A stretch of DNA of 5,450 nt from Nostoc sp. CHAB 5715 (GCF_020829685.1 NZ_JAIVFR010000483.1:1-5450), one strand, 5' to 3'; shown: positions 1-5,305, counted from the stretch's first letter. Program-made: numbers and translations. Notes: generated by a model not told the origin, from the letters alone.

Positions 1-40
1 CATTTCTGATTCTCCGTCGTCCAGGTGACTATACATGAAG
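1..40 (-). promoter_or_regulatory. Possible start of a divergent gene leaving the left edge
   Basis: On the minus strand an ATG occupies positions 3 to 1, and a GGAG Shine-Dalgarno-like motif (complement of 12-15) lies 8 bases before it, which is ideal spacing. Further upstream on that strand a TATAGT (-10-like, complement of 29-34) is preceded by a TTGGTA about 15 bases away, a slightly short promoter spacing. Only the start codon would be inside the window, so no product can be named. This is an inference from signals alone and could be chance. Confidence 0.25.
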
Positions 41-64
41 TTGCTTAATACCAAATATTACCTA

Positions 65-94
65 TTGATATTGTAAATATTTTAACTATATAAA
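65..94 (+). promoter_or_regulatory. Candidate sigma-70-type promoter for the mgtE leader
   Basis: TTGATA at 65-70 and TATAAA at 89-94 are separated by 18 bases, each one base away from the bacterial consensus hexamers. Transcription starting near position 100 would give an mgtE leader of roughly 320 bases containing all the hairpins described below. The region is very AT-rich, so promoter-like hexamers are expected by chance and other start sites closer to the gene are possible. Confidence 0.35.
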
Positions 95-220
95 ATTTGC
101 GAGTAAATTCGTTGATTGGCAAGACACATAGCTTATGGCAGTAGTAAAATCTACTTTAAGTTAGACAAAAATTACCTGAGACTTAGGGGAATTAAATTAC
201 TTACGGCTGAGAAATATCAT

Positions 221-269
221 AGATGCTGAATGCTAATATTCAGTATTTCCCGGAGATTGCTATTCCGGG
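221..269 (+). other. Two back-to-back hairpins in the mgtE leader
   Basis: Positions 221-231 can pair with 238-248 (11 pairs, two of them G-U) around the 6-base loop GCTAAT. Directly abutting it, CCCGGA at 249-254 pairs with TCCGGG at 264-269 around a 9-base loop. Two helices with no base between them could stack coaxially in an RNA. I do not recognise a known riboswitch class here, and whether the region is transcribed is unknown. Confidence 0.4.
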
Positions 270-359
270 TTAGGATGATGACTAGCGATGCCTTAATTTA
301 GATATCGATATTGAGTTGTTGAAATTTTATGGGCTATAGTCCACCAGATGGCAGTATCA

Positions 360-405
360 ACTTCCTCTGATCTGGCGAGGAAGTCTCCCAGCGCGGGGGA
401 GACTT
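360..405 (+). promoter_or_regulatory. Overlapping alternative hairpins just before the mgtE ribosome binding site
   Basis: Stem A pairs 360-367 (ACTTCCTC) with 377-384 (GAGGAAGT), 8 perfect pairs and a 9-base loop. Stem B pairs 381-389 (AAGTCTCCC) with 397-405 (GGGAGACTT), 9 perfect pairs and a 7-base loop. They share AAGT at 381-384, so both cannot form completely. Stem B ends exactly one base before the AGGAG ribosome binding site at 406-410. The CU-rich arm TCTCC (384-388) is also complementary to GGAGA at 407-411, so it could alternatively mask that site. No T-run follows, so this is not an intrinsic terminator. A role in controlling mgtE translation is inference. Confidence 0.5.
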
Positions 406-418
406 AGGAGATATAATC

Positions 419-1771
419 ATGCTTACACAAGATATTCGTGATTTGCTGACTGATACTACCGATTTAAACCAGTTAAAATGGGATTTAAATCGCTTGCAAC
501 CTGTAGATGTCGGAGACTACATTACACAATTGCCTGAACAACAACGGGCGATCGCATTTCGTTTACTCAACAAAGCTCAGGCAATTGATGTATTTGAATA
601 TCTGCCTACAGAGGTGCAAGAAGAACTAATTAATTCTCTACATGATGTCCAGGTAGTGCAACTTGTAGAAGCGATGAGTCCCGACGAACGAGCAGAATTG
701 TTTGATGAACTACCTGCTGGGGTAATCAAACGGCTATTACAAGAACTGAGTCCAGAACAAAGGCAAGCAACAGCAACGATTCTCGGCTATCCAGAAGGCA
801 CGGCTGGGCGGGTGATGACAACCGAATATGTCCGATTACGCCAAGGATTGACTGTAGGTGAAGCCCTGAGCAAAATCCGCCGTCAGGATGAAGACAAGGA
901 GTCGATTTACTACGCCTACGTTACAGATGACAACCGAACGCTGGTGAGAGTAGTTTCACTACGTCAATTGCTGTTTACCTTTCCCGATGTTTTCATCAAA
1001 GATATTGCTAGCGATCGCGTCATCAAAGTTAGAACTGAAACCCCCCAAGAAGAAGTGGCGCGAATCATGCAGCGCTACGACTTAATTGCTATCCCCGTGG
1101 TTGATCGAGAAGACCGATTGGTAGGCATCGTCACCATTGATGATGTCATGGATATTTTGCAAGAGGAAGCCACAGAAGATATCCAAAAATTGGCGGGTGT
1201 CAGTGGTGATGAAGCAGCTTTATCCTCTCCCTTGCTCACCATCCGCAACCGCTTACCTTGGCTATTGGGCATCATGGCACTATATATTGGTGCAGCCAGT
1301 GCGATCGCGCCTTTTCAATCTGTAATTGCCGCAGTGCCAGTTTTAGCAGTCATCATGCCGATTTTTTCTAACACTGGTGGTACTGTTGGGATTCAATCAT
1401 TAACGGTGACAATCCGTGGCTTGGGAGTGGGCGAGGTAACACCCAAAGATACCTTGAAAATTCTTCGCAAGGAACTTCTAGCTGGTTTAGGTACAGCCCT
1501 AGCTTTAGCCACAACGATGATCCTGCTTTCCTTAATTTGGGCGCGACCCCAAGAACGATGGGTGGCTTTAATTGCCGGAATGGTAATGGCAACTAATACA
1601 ATTGTGGCTGTTACACTCGGCACTTTGCTGCCAATGGCTTTGACACGGCTGAAGCTTGACCCTGCTTTAGTTAGTGGCCCGTTAGTGACTACAATGCTAG
1701 ATACAATTGGGTTTTTAACGTTCCTTAGCCTAATTTCTCTAGCTTTAAACGTTTTCCATTTACCAACTTGA
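419..1771 (+). CDS. mgtE: MgtE-family magnesium transporter/channel
   Basis: This 450-residue protein has the full MgtE architecture and the usual family length. Residues about 20-130 form the helical cytoplasmic N domain rich in acidic side chains. Residues about 130-260 hold two CBS domains, which in this family bind Mg2+ and close the pore when the cytosol is magnesium-replete. A connecting helix leads to about five membrane helices from residue 278 on. Diagnostic motifs are NTGGTVGIQSLTVTIRG in the membrane part and GPLVTTMLDTIG near the end; Asp428 in the latter matches the conserved pore aspartate of the family. It imports Mg2+ down its electrochemical gradient through the inner membrane, probably as a homodimer. 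The start at 419 is set by AGGAG at 406-410, 8 bases upstream. Three GCGATCGC palindromes lie inside the gene. Downstream is repeat and IS debris, so it appears monocistronic. A structured leader precedes it. Confidence 0.96.
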   Translation: MLTQDIRDLLTDTTDLNQLKWDLNRLQPVDVGDYITQLPEQQRAIAFRLLNKAQAIDVFEYLPTEVQEELINSLHDVQVVQLVEAMSPDERAELFDELPAGVIKRLLQELSPEQRQATATILGYPEGTAGRVMTTEYVRLRQGLTVGEALSKIRRQDEDKESIYYAYVTDDNRTLVRVVSLRQLLFTFPDVFIKDIASDRVIKVRTETPQEEVARIMQRYDLIAIPVVDREDRLVGIVTIDDVMDILQEEATEDIQKLAGVSGDEAALSSPLLTIRNRLPWLLGIMALYIGAASAIAPFQSVIAAVPVLAVIMPIFSNTGGTVGIQSLTVTIRGLGVGEVTPKDTLKILRKELLAGLGTALALATTMILLSLIWARPQERWVALIAGMVMATNTIVAVTLGTLLPMALTRLKLDPALVSGPLVTTMLDTIGFLTFLSLISLALNVFHLPT

Positions 1772-1790
1772 AAGGGAATGGGGCATTAAG

Positions 1791-1900
1791 CACTTGTACT
1801 ACCCTTCCCTGCGGAACGCTGCGCGAACGACTACGCTCAGGAACCGCGACTTGCCTTGAGCGACTTGTACTGAGCCTGTCCTGACTTGTACTGAGCTTGT
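1791..1900. repeat. Cluster of short interspersed repeats downstream of mgtE
   Basis: GACTTGTACTGAGC occurs at 1862-1875 and 1883-1896 and extends to an 18-base near-identity (1862-1879 and 1883-1900, one mismatch) at 21-base spacing. A degenerate copy, GACTTGCCTTGAGC, sits at 1848-1861 and a partial one at 1791-1800. CGACTACGCTCAG at 1828-1840 is the same family in opposite orientation, and GCGGAACGCTGCGCGAACG at 1811-1829 is a second repeat type. Reverse-complement relatives occur at 2411-2434 and 5256-5279. No coding potential is visible between 1772 and 1937. Confidence 0.75.
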
Positions 1901-1937
1901 GTTATACTGTTTTATAGCAAATTGATTTTATTCTAAG

Positions 1938-2609
1938 ATGTTAAAGGTTGTTAAAGTCAGATTATATCCAGATGTCCAACAACAACAATTGCTAGCCCAA
2001 GCTTGAATCAAGGCAAGAATTAAAGTTGCTAGAGTTCACAGAAAAATAACTAACTGCCGTGAAGATTTTATACACAAGCTATCTCGTAGGATAGTTAACG
2101 AAAACCAAGTTATAGTGCTTGAAAATCTCAACGTTAAAGGCATGATGCAGAATCATAAATTGGCAAAATCTATTCACCAAGTTGGCTGGGGAATGTTTTG
2201 CACCATGCTGAAATACAAGGCAGAAATGGAAGGGAAGGTTTATCTAGAAGTTGATAGATTTTTCCCTAGTTCAAAAACCTGTCATGTCTGTCTTAATCAA
2301 GTTGGTAGTTTACTACTAGATATAAGAAATTGGACTTGTGAAAAGTGCCAAACTAAGCATGATAGAGATATCAACGCAAGCATCAACCTCAGAGATGAGG
2401 GACTACGGATACTTCGACTGCGCTCAGTACAAGTTTTTAACCTGAGCGAAGCCGAAGGTTTGACCTCTGGAACGGGGGATAAAGCCTGTCGCCCAGATGT
2501 AAGTCGGAGTAAGGGAGGACGCAAGAAATCCACTACTGCGCTTTCTGTTGGACAGGAAGCCTACGGTATACGCGTTGGCGAAGCCTCTCGTAGAGAAGCG
2601 TCACCGTAG
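1938..2609 (+). pseudogene. tnpB: TnpB RNA-guided nuclease remnant, internally deleted
   Basis: The reading frame starts at ATG 1938 with MLKVVKVRLYP, a typical TnpB N-terminus, and meets TGA at 2004-2006 after 22 codons. It then continues in the same frame with KARIKVARVHRKITNCR and onward, a block that normally lies some 190 residues further into the protein. An in-frame deletion has therefore removed most of the wedge/recognition part and RuvC-I with its first catalytic Asp. What remains is RuvC-II (Glu in VIVLENLNVKGM, codon 2121-2123), a zinc ribbon (CHVC and CEKC, codons 2280-2291 and 2337-2348, 15 residues between the pairs) and RuvC-III (HDRDINASINL). The C-terminal part carries repeat-derived residues (2411-2458 and 2567-2602). 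In intact relatives this protein is a guided nuclease that helps retain the IS; this copy should be inactive. A GTG at 2115 could open a shorter frame, but it lies inside the RuvC-II motif and is not a credible gene start. Confidence 0.85.
2411..2458 (+). repeat. Two palindromic repeat units inside the tnpB C-terminal coding region
   Basis: Positions 2411-2434 form a 24-base unit beginning ACTTCG and ending ACAAGT. It matches the unit at 5256-5279 at 22 of 24 positions. After a TTTT spacer region, 2438-2459 carries a related sequence in inverse orientation (AACCTGAGCG to AAGGTT) with the same CTTCGGCT-CGCTCAG core on the minus strand. Together they add about 48 bases, a multiple of three, so the frame survives. 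The encoded stretch LRLRSVQVFNLSEAEG is unlike TnpB and sits between DEGLRI and LTSGTGDK, which read as one continuous TnpB segment without it. Confidence 0.7.
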
Positions 2610-2618
2610 GTAGTTCAC
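2560..2618 (+). other. IS right-end hairpin (likely omega-RNA 3' stem) with a repeat in its loop
   Basis: CCTACGGT at 2560-2567 pairs perfectly with ACCGTAGG at 2603-2610 and is followed by TAGTTCAC at 2611-2618. In this IS family a subterminal right-end hairpin overlaps the end of tnpB and forms the scaffold end of the guide (omega) RNA. The loop here is 35 bases and holds a separate palindromic repeat (GCGTTGGCGAAGCC at 2572-2585, then CTCGTAGAGAAGCG at 2587-2600), of a type common in Nostoc-like genomes. The ancestral loop was probably a few bases. The tnpB stop codon lies in the 3' arm. Confidence 0.5.
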
Positions 2619-2660
2619 TTATTCATAGCCGATGATAATAAAACTGAGGTATTCAGACTT

Positions 2661-2666
2661 TATACT
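2661..2666 (+). promoter_or_regulatory. Candidate -10 element just before the DUF2854-like gene
   Basis: TATACT lies 11 bases before the ATG at 2678. No good -35 hexamer is found 16-18 bases upstream and no Shine-Dalgarno motif precedes the ATG, so if used it would produce an almost leaderless transcript. The IS remnant ends only about 60 bases upstream, so any older promoter may have been displaced. Weak evidence from a single hexamer. Confidence 0.25.
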
Positions 2667-2677
2667 AATTTAAGCTC

Positions 2678-3247
2678 ATGCTACGCCAAATCTCTTTGGG
2701 AACACTCGGTTTAACTATCGGCAGCATATTAACCATCATGGGTTTCGTCGCTTATGGTGCTAATAATGCCACAATAAATCTTGTCGGATTTTTTTACGGA
2801 ATTCCTCTATTGTTGGGAGGATTGGCATTGAAAGCTAATGAACTCAAGCCAGTACCCTTTACCCAAACTACGTCACCGTCAGCATTGATATTGCGCCAAC
2901 AGCAAGCAACTGATACTCAAAATAAAATTCGCAAAGACATCACCCGATATTGTTACGGTCAAGATGCTCATCTAGATACAACACTTTCTTTTCTGGGTTT
3001 GAGTCCCTCGGACCAGGAACGACCAACAGTAACAGGTTTGCGAGAAACAGAAGTCAATGGCAACTATGCCCTAATTTTAGAATTTGATTCACCGCTAATA
3101 CCAATTGATGTCTGGCAAAAAAAGCAGGAAAAAATGACCAACTATTTTGGCCCTGGATTGGAGGTTCAAATAACGCAGCCATCTGAAAATAAAATTGAGC
3201 TAGCACTAATCAATACTCAAAAAGAGTCACTAGTCAGTAGTCAATAG
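2678..3247 (+). CDS. DUF2854-like conserved cyanobacterial membrane protein
   Basis: This is a complete 189-residue protein. Two hydrophobic segments, about residues 8-28 and 33-52 (LVGFFYGIPLLLGGLAL), form an N-terminal membrane hairpin. They are followed by a soluble domain of about 130 residues with alternating charged and hydrophobic stretches. The N-terminal pattern (LGTLGLTIGSILTIMGFVAY, then the FYGIPLLLGGLALK block and KPVPF) is what I remember of DUF2854, a family found in cyanobacteria and plant chloroplasts with no established function. That recognition is from memory. ATG 2678 is the only start that includes the whole membrane hairpin, although it lacks a clear ribosome binding site. 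The last residues (ESLVSSQ) and the TAG stop are encoded by a heptamer repeat, so the original C-terminus may have been different. Its location is probably the thylakoid or plasma membrane; its partner and role are unknown. Confidence 0.85.
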   Translation: MLRQISLGTLGLTIGSILTIMGFVAYGANNATINLVGFFYGIPLLLGGLALKANELKPVPFTQTTSPSALILRQQQATDTQNKIRKDITRYCYGQDAHLDTTLSFLGLSPSDQERPTVTGLRETEVNGNYALILEFDSPLIPIDVWQKKQEKMTNYFGPGLEVQITQPSENKIELALINTQKESLVSSQ

Positions 3248-3252
3248 TCAAT
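3225..3252 (+). repeat. Heptamer tandem repeat overlapping the end of the DUF2854-like gene
   Basis: Four consecutive 7-base units read AGTCACT, AGTCAGT, AGTCAAT and AGTCAAT. They cover the last seven codons, the TAG stop (3245-3247) and five bases beyond. AGTCAAT-type heptamers belong to the short tandemly repeated sequences typical of heterocystous cyanobacteria. The units become more uniform toward the 3' end, outside the gene. Confidence 0.85.
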
Positions 3253-3366
3253 AACAAAAATTATCGTTATATCATGTCCGCTTGATTACTTATTAAACCC
3301 GAATTACCCCAAAGAGCCAAAGCTGCGCTTTGTCTTCCCTCCCCAAAGCATCGCGGAGGGGATTAA
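3253..3366. repeat. Palindromic intergenic spacer abutting a truncated gene
   Basis: No gene is visible here. CAAAGC at 3318-3323 pairs with GCTTTG at 3327-3332 around a 3-base loop, and CCCTCC at 3337-3342 pairs with GGAGGG at 3355-3360 around a 12-base loop. No T-run follows, so these are not clear terminators. The C/G-rich character resembles degenerate interspersed palindromes of Nostoc-type genomes. The truncated propeller gene begins immediately after, which suggests the spacer marks a rearrangement junction. Confidence 0.45.
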
Positions 3367-4139
3367 GGGGAGCATGGTTCAGTACTGGCTAGCGGTGGTG
3401 CCAACCGTGGTTCTCTATACAACTTAGGAGCAACAGGTGGGGCTGCATCTACTCCGATTACCACTTTGCAGTATCCCATTTTTAACCTAGCGACTGATAG
3501 CAATGGTAGCCTCTGGGCAACTACGGGTGGTGGCCCCTTACTACAACTTGATGCTCAAACGGGTAATATTGTCAAGCAGTACGGAGATAGTATTACTCAA
3601 GCTTTAGCAATTCAAGCGGTCACCGGATTAATCTACGTTTCTTCTGGCAAGGGCATTGAAATCTTCAATCCTATCAATGAAACTTTTACTCATTACAGCG
3701 ATTTGCGTGTAGATAGTTTAGCATTTAACGCTGATGGTAAACTCTGGGCAACTACTTGGCCATATCGCGGTGATATTGTCCGCTTTAACGATAAAGGTCA
3801 GGCAGAAAAGATACTTGAATTTGATTCCCCTGTAGATTCTATCGCTTTTGGTAAAGCTGGTAGTCGGTTGGCAGGATTGTTGTTTGTTTCCAACAACAAT
3901 GGTGACTTGCAAATGGTTGATTTGGCCACCTTACAACACGTGTAGGTAGCGTCTGGTGGTAGCCGAGGTGAAAATATCACAACTACAGATGATGGTCGCG
4001 TTTTACTTTCACAGTCCCATCAAATAGATATATTCAACCCTGTGATTGCACCCAAGGTGGCAGCGACTAACCCGGCACCGAATGCGATTGTAGCTCTGCC
4101 CCAAGGTACAATTAGTGTCACCTTTGACCAAGATATGGT
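3367..4139 (+). pseudogene. Fragment of a large beta-propeller / Ig-like repeat protein
   Basis: The frame is open from 3367 without a proper start (a TAA lies at 3364). It reads through blade-like repeats, FNLATDSNGSLWATTGGG near 3481 and LAFNADGKLWATTWPYRG near 3720, the NHL/streptogramin-lyase style of beta-propeller with a G-x-LWATT strand. A TAG at 3943-3945 interrupts it after LATLQHV, but the same frame continues convincingly (VASGGSRGENITTTDDGRV) into ATNPAPNAIVALPQGTISVT and FDQDM, the start of a bacterial Ig-like domain. Homology stops abruptly near 4139, where transposase-like sequence begins. This is a piece of what in relatives is probably a long secreted or surface protein; both termini are missing and it carries a nonsense codon. 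TTG 3466 is a possible alternative start for the upstream part, but homologous-looking sequence extends before it. The exact family is unknown. Confidence 0.75.
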
Positions 4140-4141
4140 GG

Positions 4142-4726
4142 AAAGGATTGGTGACTTGTTTCAAAACCAACAAGGGTTAGATGCACACTTCTAGGACGTT
4201 GGGATGAGGGTTATACCGACACGCAGTGCTGATTGTCACGGATTTACCTCCTGAAGTGGCGGATGCTTATTGGTACTCAATGCGTTCTTGGATTGAGTGT
4301 ATGTTTAAGGATGGTAAACGCGGTGGTTTGGCATGGCATCAAACTAAAATGATTCACCCCAAACGGGCCCAAAGACATTGGTTGGCTTACGCAATCGCTA
4401 TTTTATGGCAAGTCAGTGTTGGTGGTGAGCCAGTGCGTTGGGCGGGCAATGCCGACTTGAAGCAACTGGCGAACCCGAAGGGTGCCGTTGATGCCAATCT
4501 GCCCATCAGTAGTGTGGATGAGTTACCCCCCAATCATATTGCCAGACGCAATTTGAAATACAGGGAGAAAAACCGTTGGCTCTCGTGTTTTCGACGCGGC
4601 TATTTAGTTATTAAAGCCGCATTTCTCAATCATTTGACATTACCGCTGGGTGGTTTTTTTCCTCAACCCTGGCCTACATTTACTCCAGAACTCAGTGTTC
4701 CCAAAATCACCTTCTCTTCTGCCTAA
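4142..4726 (+). pseudogene. C-terminal remnant of an IS4-family DDE transposase, frameshifted
   Basis: From GTG 4226 the frame encodes 166 residues with the IS4 signature Y-(2)-R-(3)-E-(6)-K intact (Y17, R20, E24, K31 in YSMRSWIECMFKDGK). E24 is the third catalytic residue of the DDE triad. Just upstream, RCTLLGRWDEGYTDTQC is readable in another frame (about 4173-4223), so a one-base shift near 4223 separates it from LIVTDLPPEV. Further back GLVTCFKTNKG (4145-4177) in the same frame as the C-terminal part may continue it, implying a second shift near 4177. The N-terminal two thirds with both catalytic aspartates is absent, so the copy is dead. The junction with the propeller gene lies at about 4136-4142, consistent with insertion followed by deletion. 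The frame ends normally at TAA 4724-4726. No terminal inverted repeat could be identified. Confidence 0.85.
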
Positions 4727-4754
4727 TTTTTAAACACCTACCCTTGAAAGCATC

Positions 4755-4781
4755 TCCCTCATCCCCCTCATTTCCCTCATC
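4755..4781 (+). repeat. Three 9-base tandem units (CCCTCAT core)
   Basis: TCCCTCATC, CCCCTCATT and TCCCTCATC follow each other without gaps, giving a strictly pyrimidine strand except for the A in each unit. It lies in the short spacer between the transposase remnant and the end of the minus-strand gene. Confidence 0.7.
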
Positions 4782-4800
4782 TTTTCTCGTTTAAAGATGA
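4777..4800 (-). terminator. Inverted repeat between convergent reading frames, possible weak terminator
   Basis: TCATCTTT at 4777-4784 pairs perfectly with AAAGATGA at 4793-4800 around an 8-base loop. It lies just 7 bases beyond the stop of the minus-strand gene, the usual place for a terminator. The stem is AT-rich and no U-run follows on either strand, so it does not meet intrinsic-terminator criteria well. Confidence 0.25.
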
Positions 4801-4807
4801 CTGTGTT

Positions 4808-5176
4808 CTACAACTTCCCCAACCCTATAGGAGCGAGGGTTTGCCATGTACCCGAAAAGATACTTTCAGATGCTAAGGAAATTCGTAGCAAATCTTCTTT
4901 CAGTAGTGGCGGCCAATCAACCCCGGCTTTACGCCCTGCGGCAAATAGCTGTTGCGCCTTAATGCTTAACTGGTAAAGGGTCAAAGCCAGCTCTCGGTCT
5001 AGGCTCTTTGCATCTTTGAGGGCTTCAAACACCACTTTCAATGCCAACAAAATCGAGGTGATCTGACCAGGTACGGGTGGTTTCCCGTGTTTCATACGCG
5101 TCAACAGCGCATCTGGGTTTTCCTCGGTTGTGATTGTCTGATCTATGAGGAGTTTCCGAGCTGTTTCGTAATTCAT
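4808..5176 (-). CDS. Small conserved cyanobacterial hypothetical protein
   Basis: This is a complete 122-residue soluble protein beginning MNYETARKLL. It is mostly alpha-helical in character, with no signal peptide or membrane segment. Distinctive segments are RMKHGKPPVPGQITSILLAL (about 27-46), LDRELALTLYQLSIKAQQLF (about 59-78) and GRKAGVDWPPLLKEDLLRI (about 81-99), followed by SESIFSGTW. I recall similar short proteins in many cyanobacteria, sometimes labelled dethiobiotin synthetase. That label is not supported here because there is no P-loop (GxxxxGKT/S) and the length is about half that of BioD. The function is unknown. The ATG at 5176 has no clear Shine-Dalgarno; it was chosen because the conserved-looking sequence starts close behind it. 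The gene points toward the transposase remnant and is not in an operon within the window. Its upstream side is filled with repeats from 5224 on. Confidence 0.85.
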   Translation of the reverse strand: MNYETARKLLIDQTITTEENPDALLTRMKHGKPPVPGQITSILLALKVVFEALKDAKSLDRELALTLYQLSIKAQQLFAAGRKAGVDWPPLLKEDLLRISLASESIFSGTWQTLAPIGLGKL

Positions 5177-5223
5177 GTGGCCAGTTTAGCGTACATTTTG
5201 CTTCAGCAGGAATACCTATTAAA

Positions 5224-5286
5224 CAATTCGCAATTCGCAATTCGCAATTCGCAATACTTCGGCTACGCTCAGTACAAGTTCGCAAT
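5224..5286 (+). repeat. CAATTCG heptamer array interrupted by a 24-bp element
   Basis: Four exact CAATTCG units occupy 5224-5251. A fifth is split: CAAT at 5252-5255 and TCG at 5280-5282, with CAAT resuming at 5283-5286. Between the halves lies a 24-base unit (5256-5279, ACTTCG to ACAAGT). Removing exactly this unit restores an unbroken heptamer, so it behaves as a discrete inserted element rather than decay of the array. The same element (22 of 24 bases) occurs at 2411-2434, and partial inverse copies occur at 1862-1900. Confidence 0.8.
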
Positions 5287-5305
5287 TACGTTTTGTGTAA
5301 GCGTT

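Larger units (their letters stand above)
1901..2618 (+). mobile_element. Decayed IS200/IS605-family (tnpB-only type) insertion sequence
   Basis: The unit consists of a short AT-rich left flank, a broken tnpB (1938-2609) and a subterminal right-end hairpin ending in TAGTTCAC at 2611-2618. No tnpA (Y1 transposase) is present, as is usual for IS1341-like members that move only with help in trans. The right boundary near 2618 is inferred from the hairpin-plus-tail structure typical of this family; the left boundary, somewhere between about 1900 and 1937, is a guess. Members of this superfamily do not make target-site duplications, so direct repeats cannot confirm the ends. Confidence 0.6.

Noticed and set aside
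206..376. TPP-riboswitch-like pieces (CTGAGAAATA at 207-216, CTGATCTGG at 367-375)
   Set aside because: The pieces are about 150 bases apart and the conserved stretch after CTGATCTGG (the TAATGCCAGCG-type segment) is missing; the downstream gene is a magnesium transporter, not a thiamin gene.
100..418. M-box (ykoK) magnesium riboswitch upstream of mgtE
   Set aside because: Expected by gene context, but I cannot find the conserved GTTAGGTGAGGCTCC-type core or its partner segments.
1075..1623. Minus-strand and alternate-frame open frames inside mgtE
   Set aside because: Shadows of a gene with complete family motifs; their translations lack recognisable features.
2297..2533. Minus-strand open frame over the tnpB 3' end
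   Set aside because: Opposite-strand shadow of the clearly recognisable TnpB zinc ribbon and RuvC-III region.
2115..2609. An intact shorter gene starting at GTG 2115
   Set aside because: The frame is continuous with TnpB sequence upstream to 2007 and, across one TGA, to 1938; the GTG codes for a Val inside the RuvC-II motif and has no ribosome binding site.
3318..3360. Intrinsic terminator for the DUF2854-like gene
   Set aside because: The hairpins exist but neither is followed by a T-run; they fit better as an interspersed palindromic repeat.
3718..3980. Minus-strand open frames over the propeller fragment
   Set aside because: Antisense shadows of a frame showing clear repeated blade motifs.
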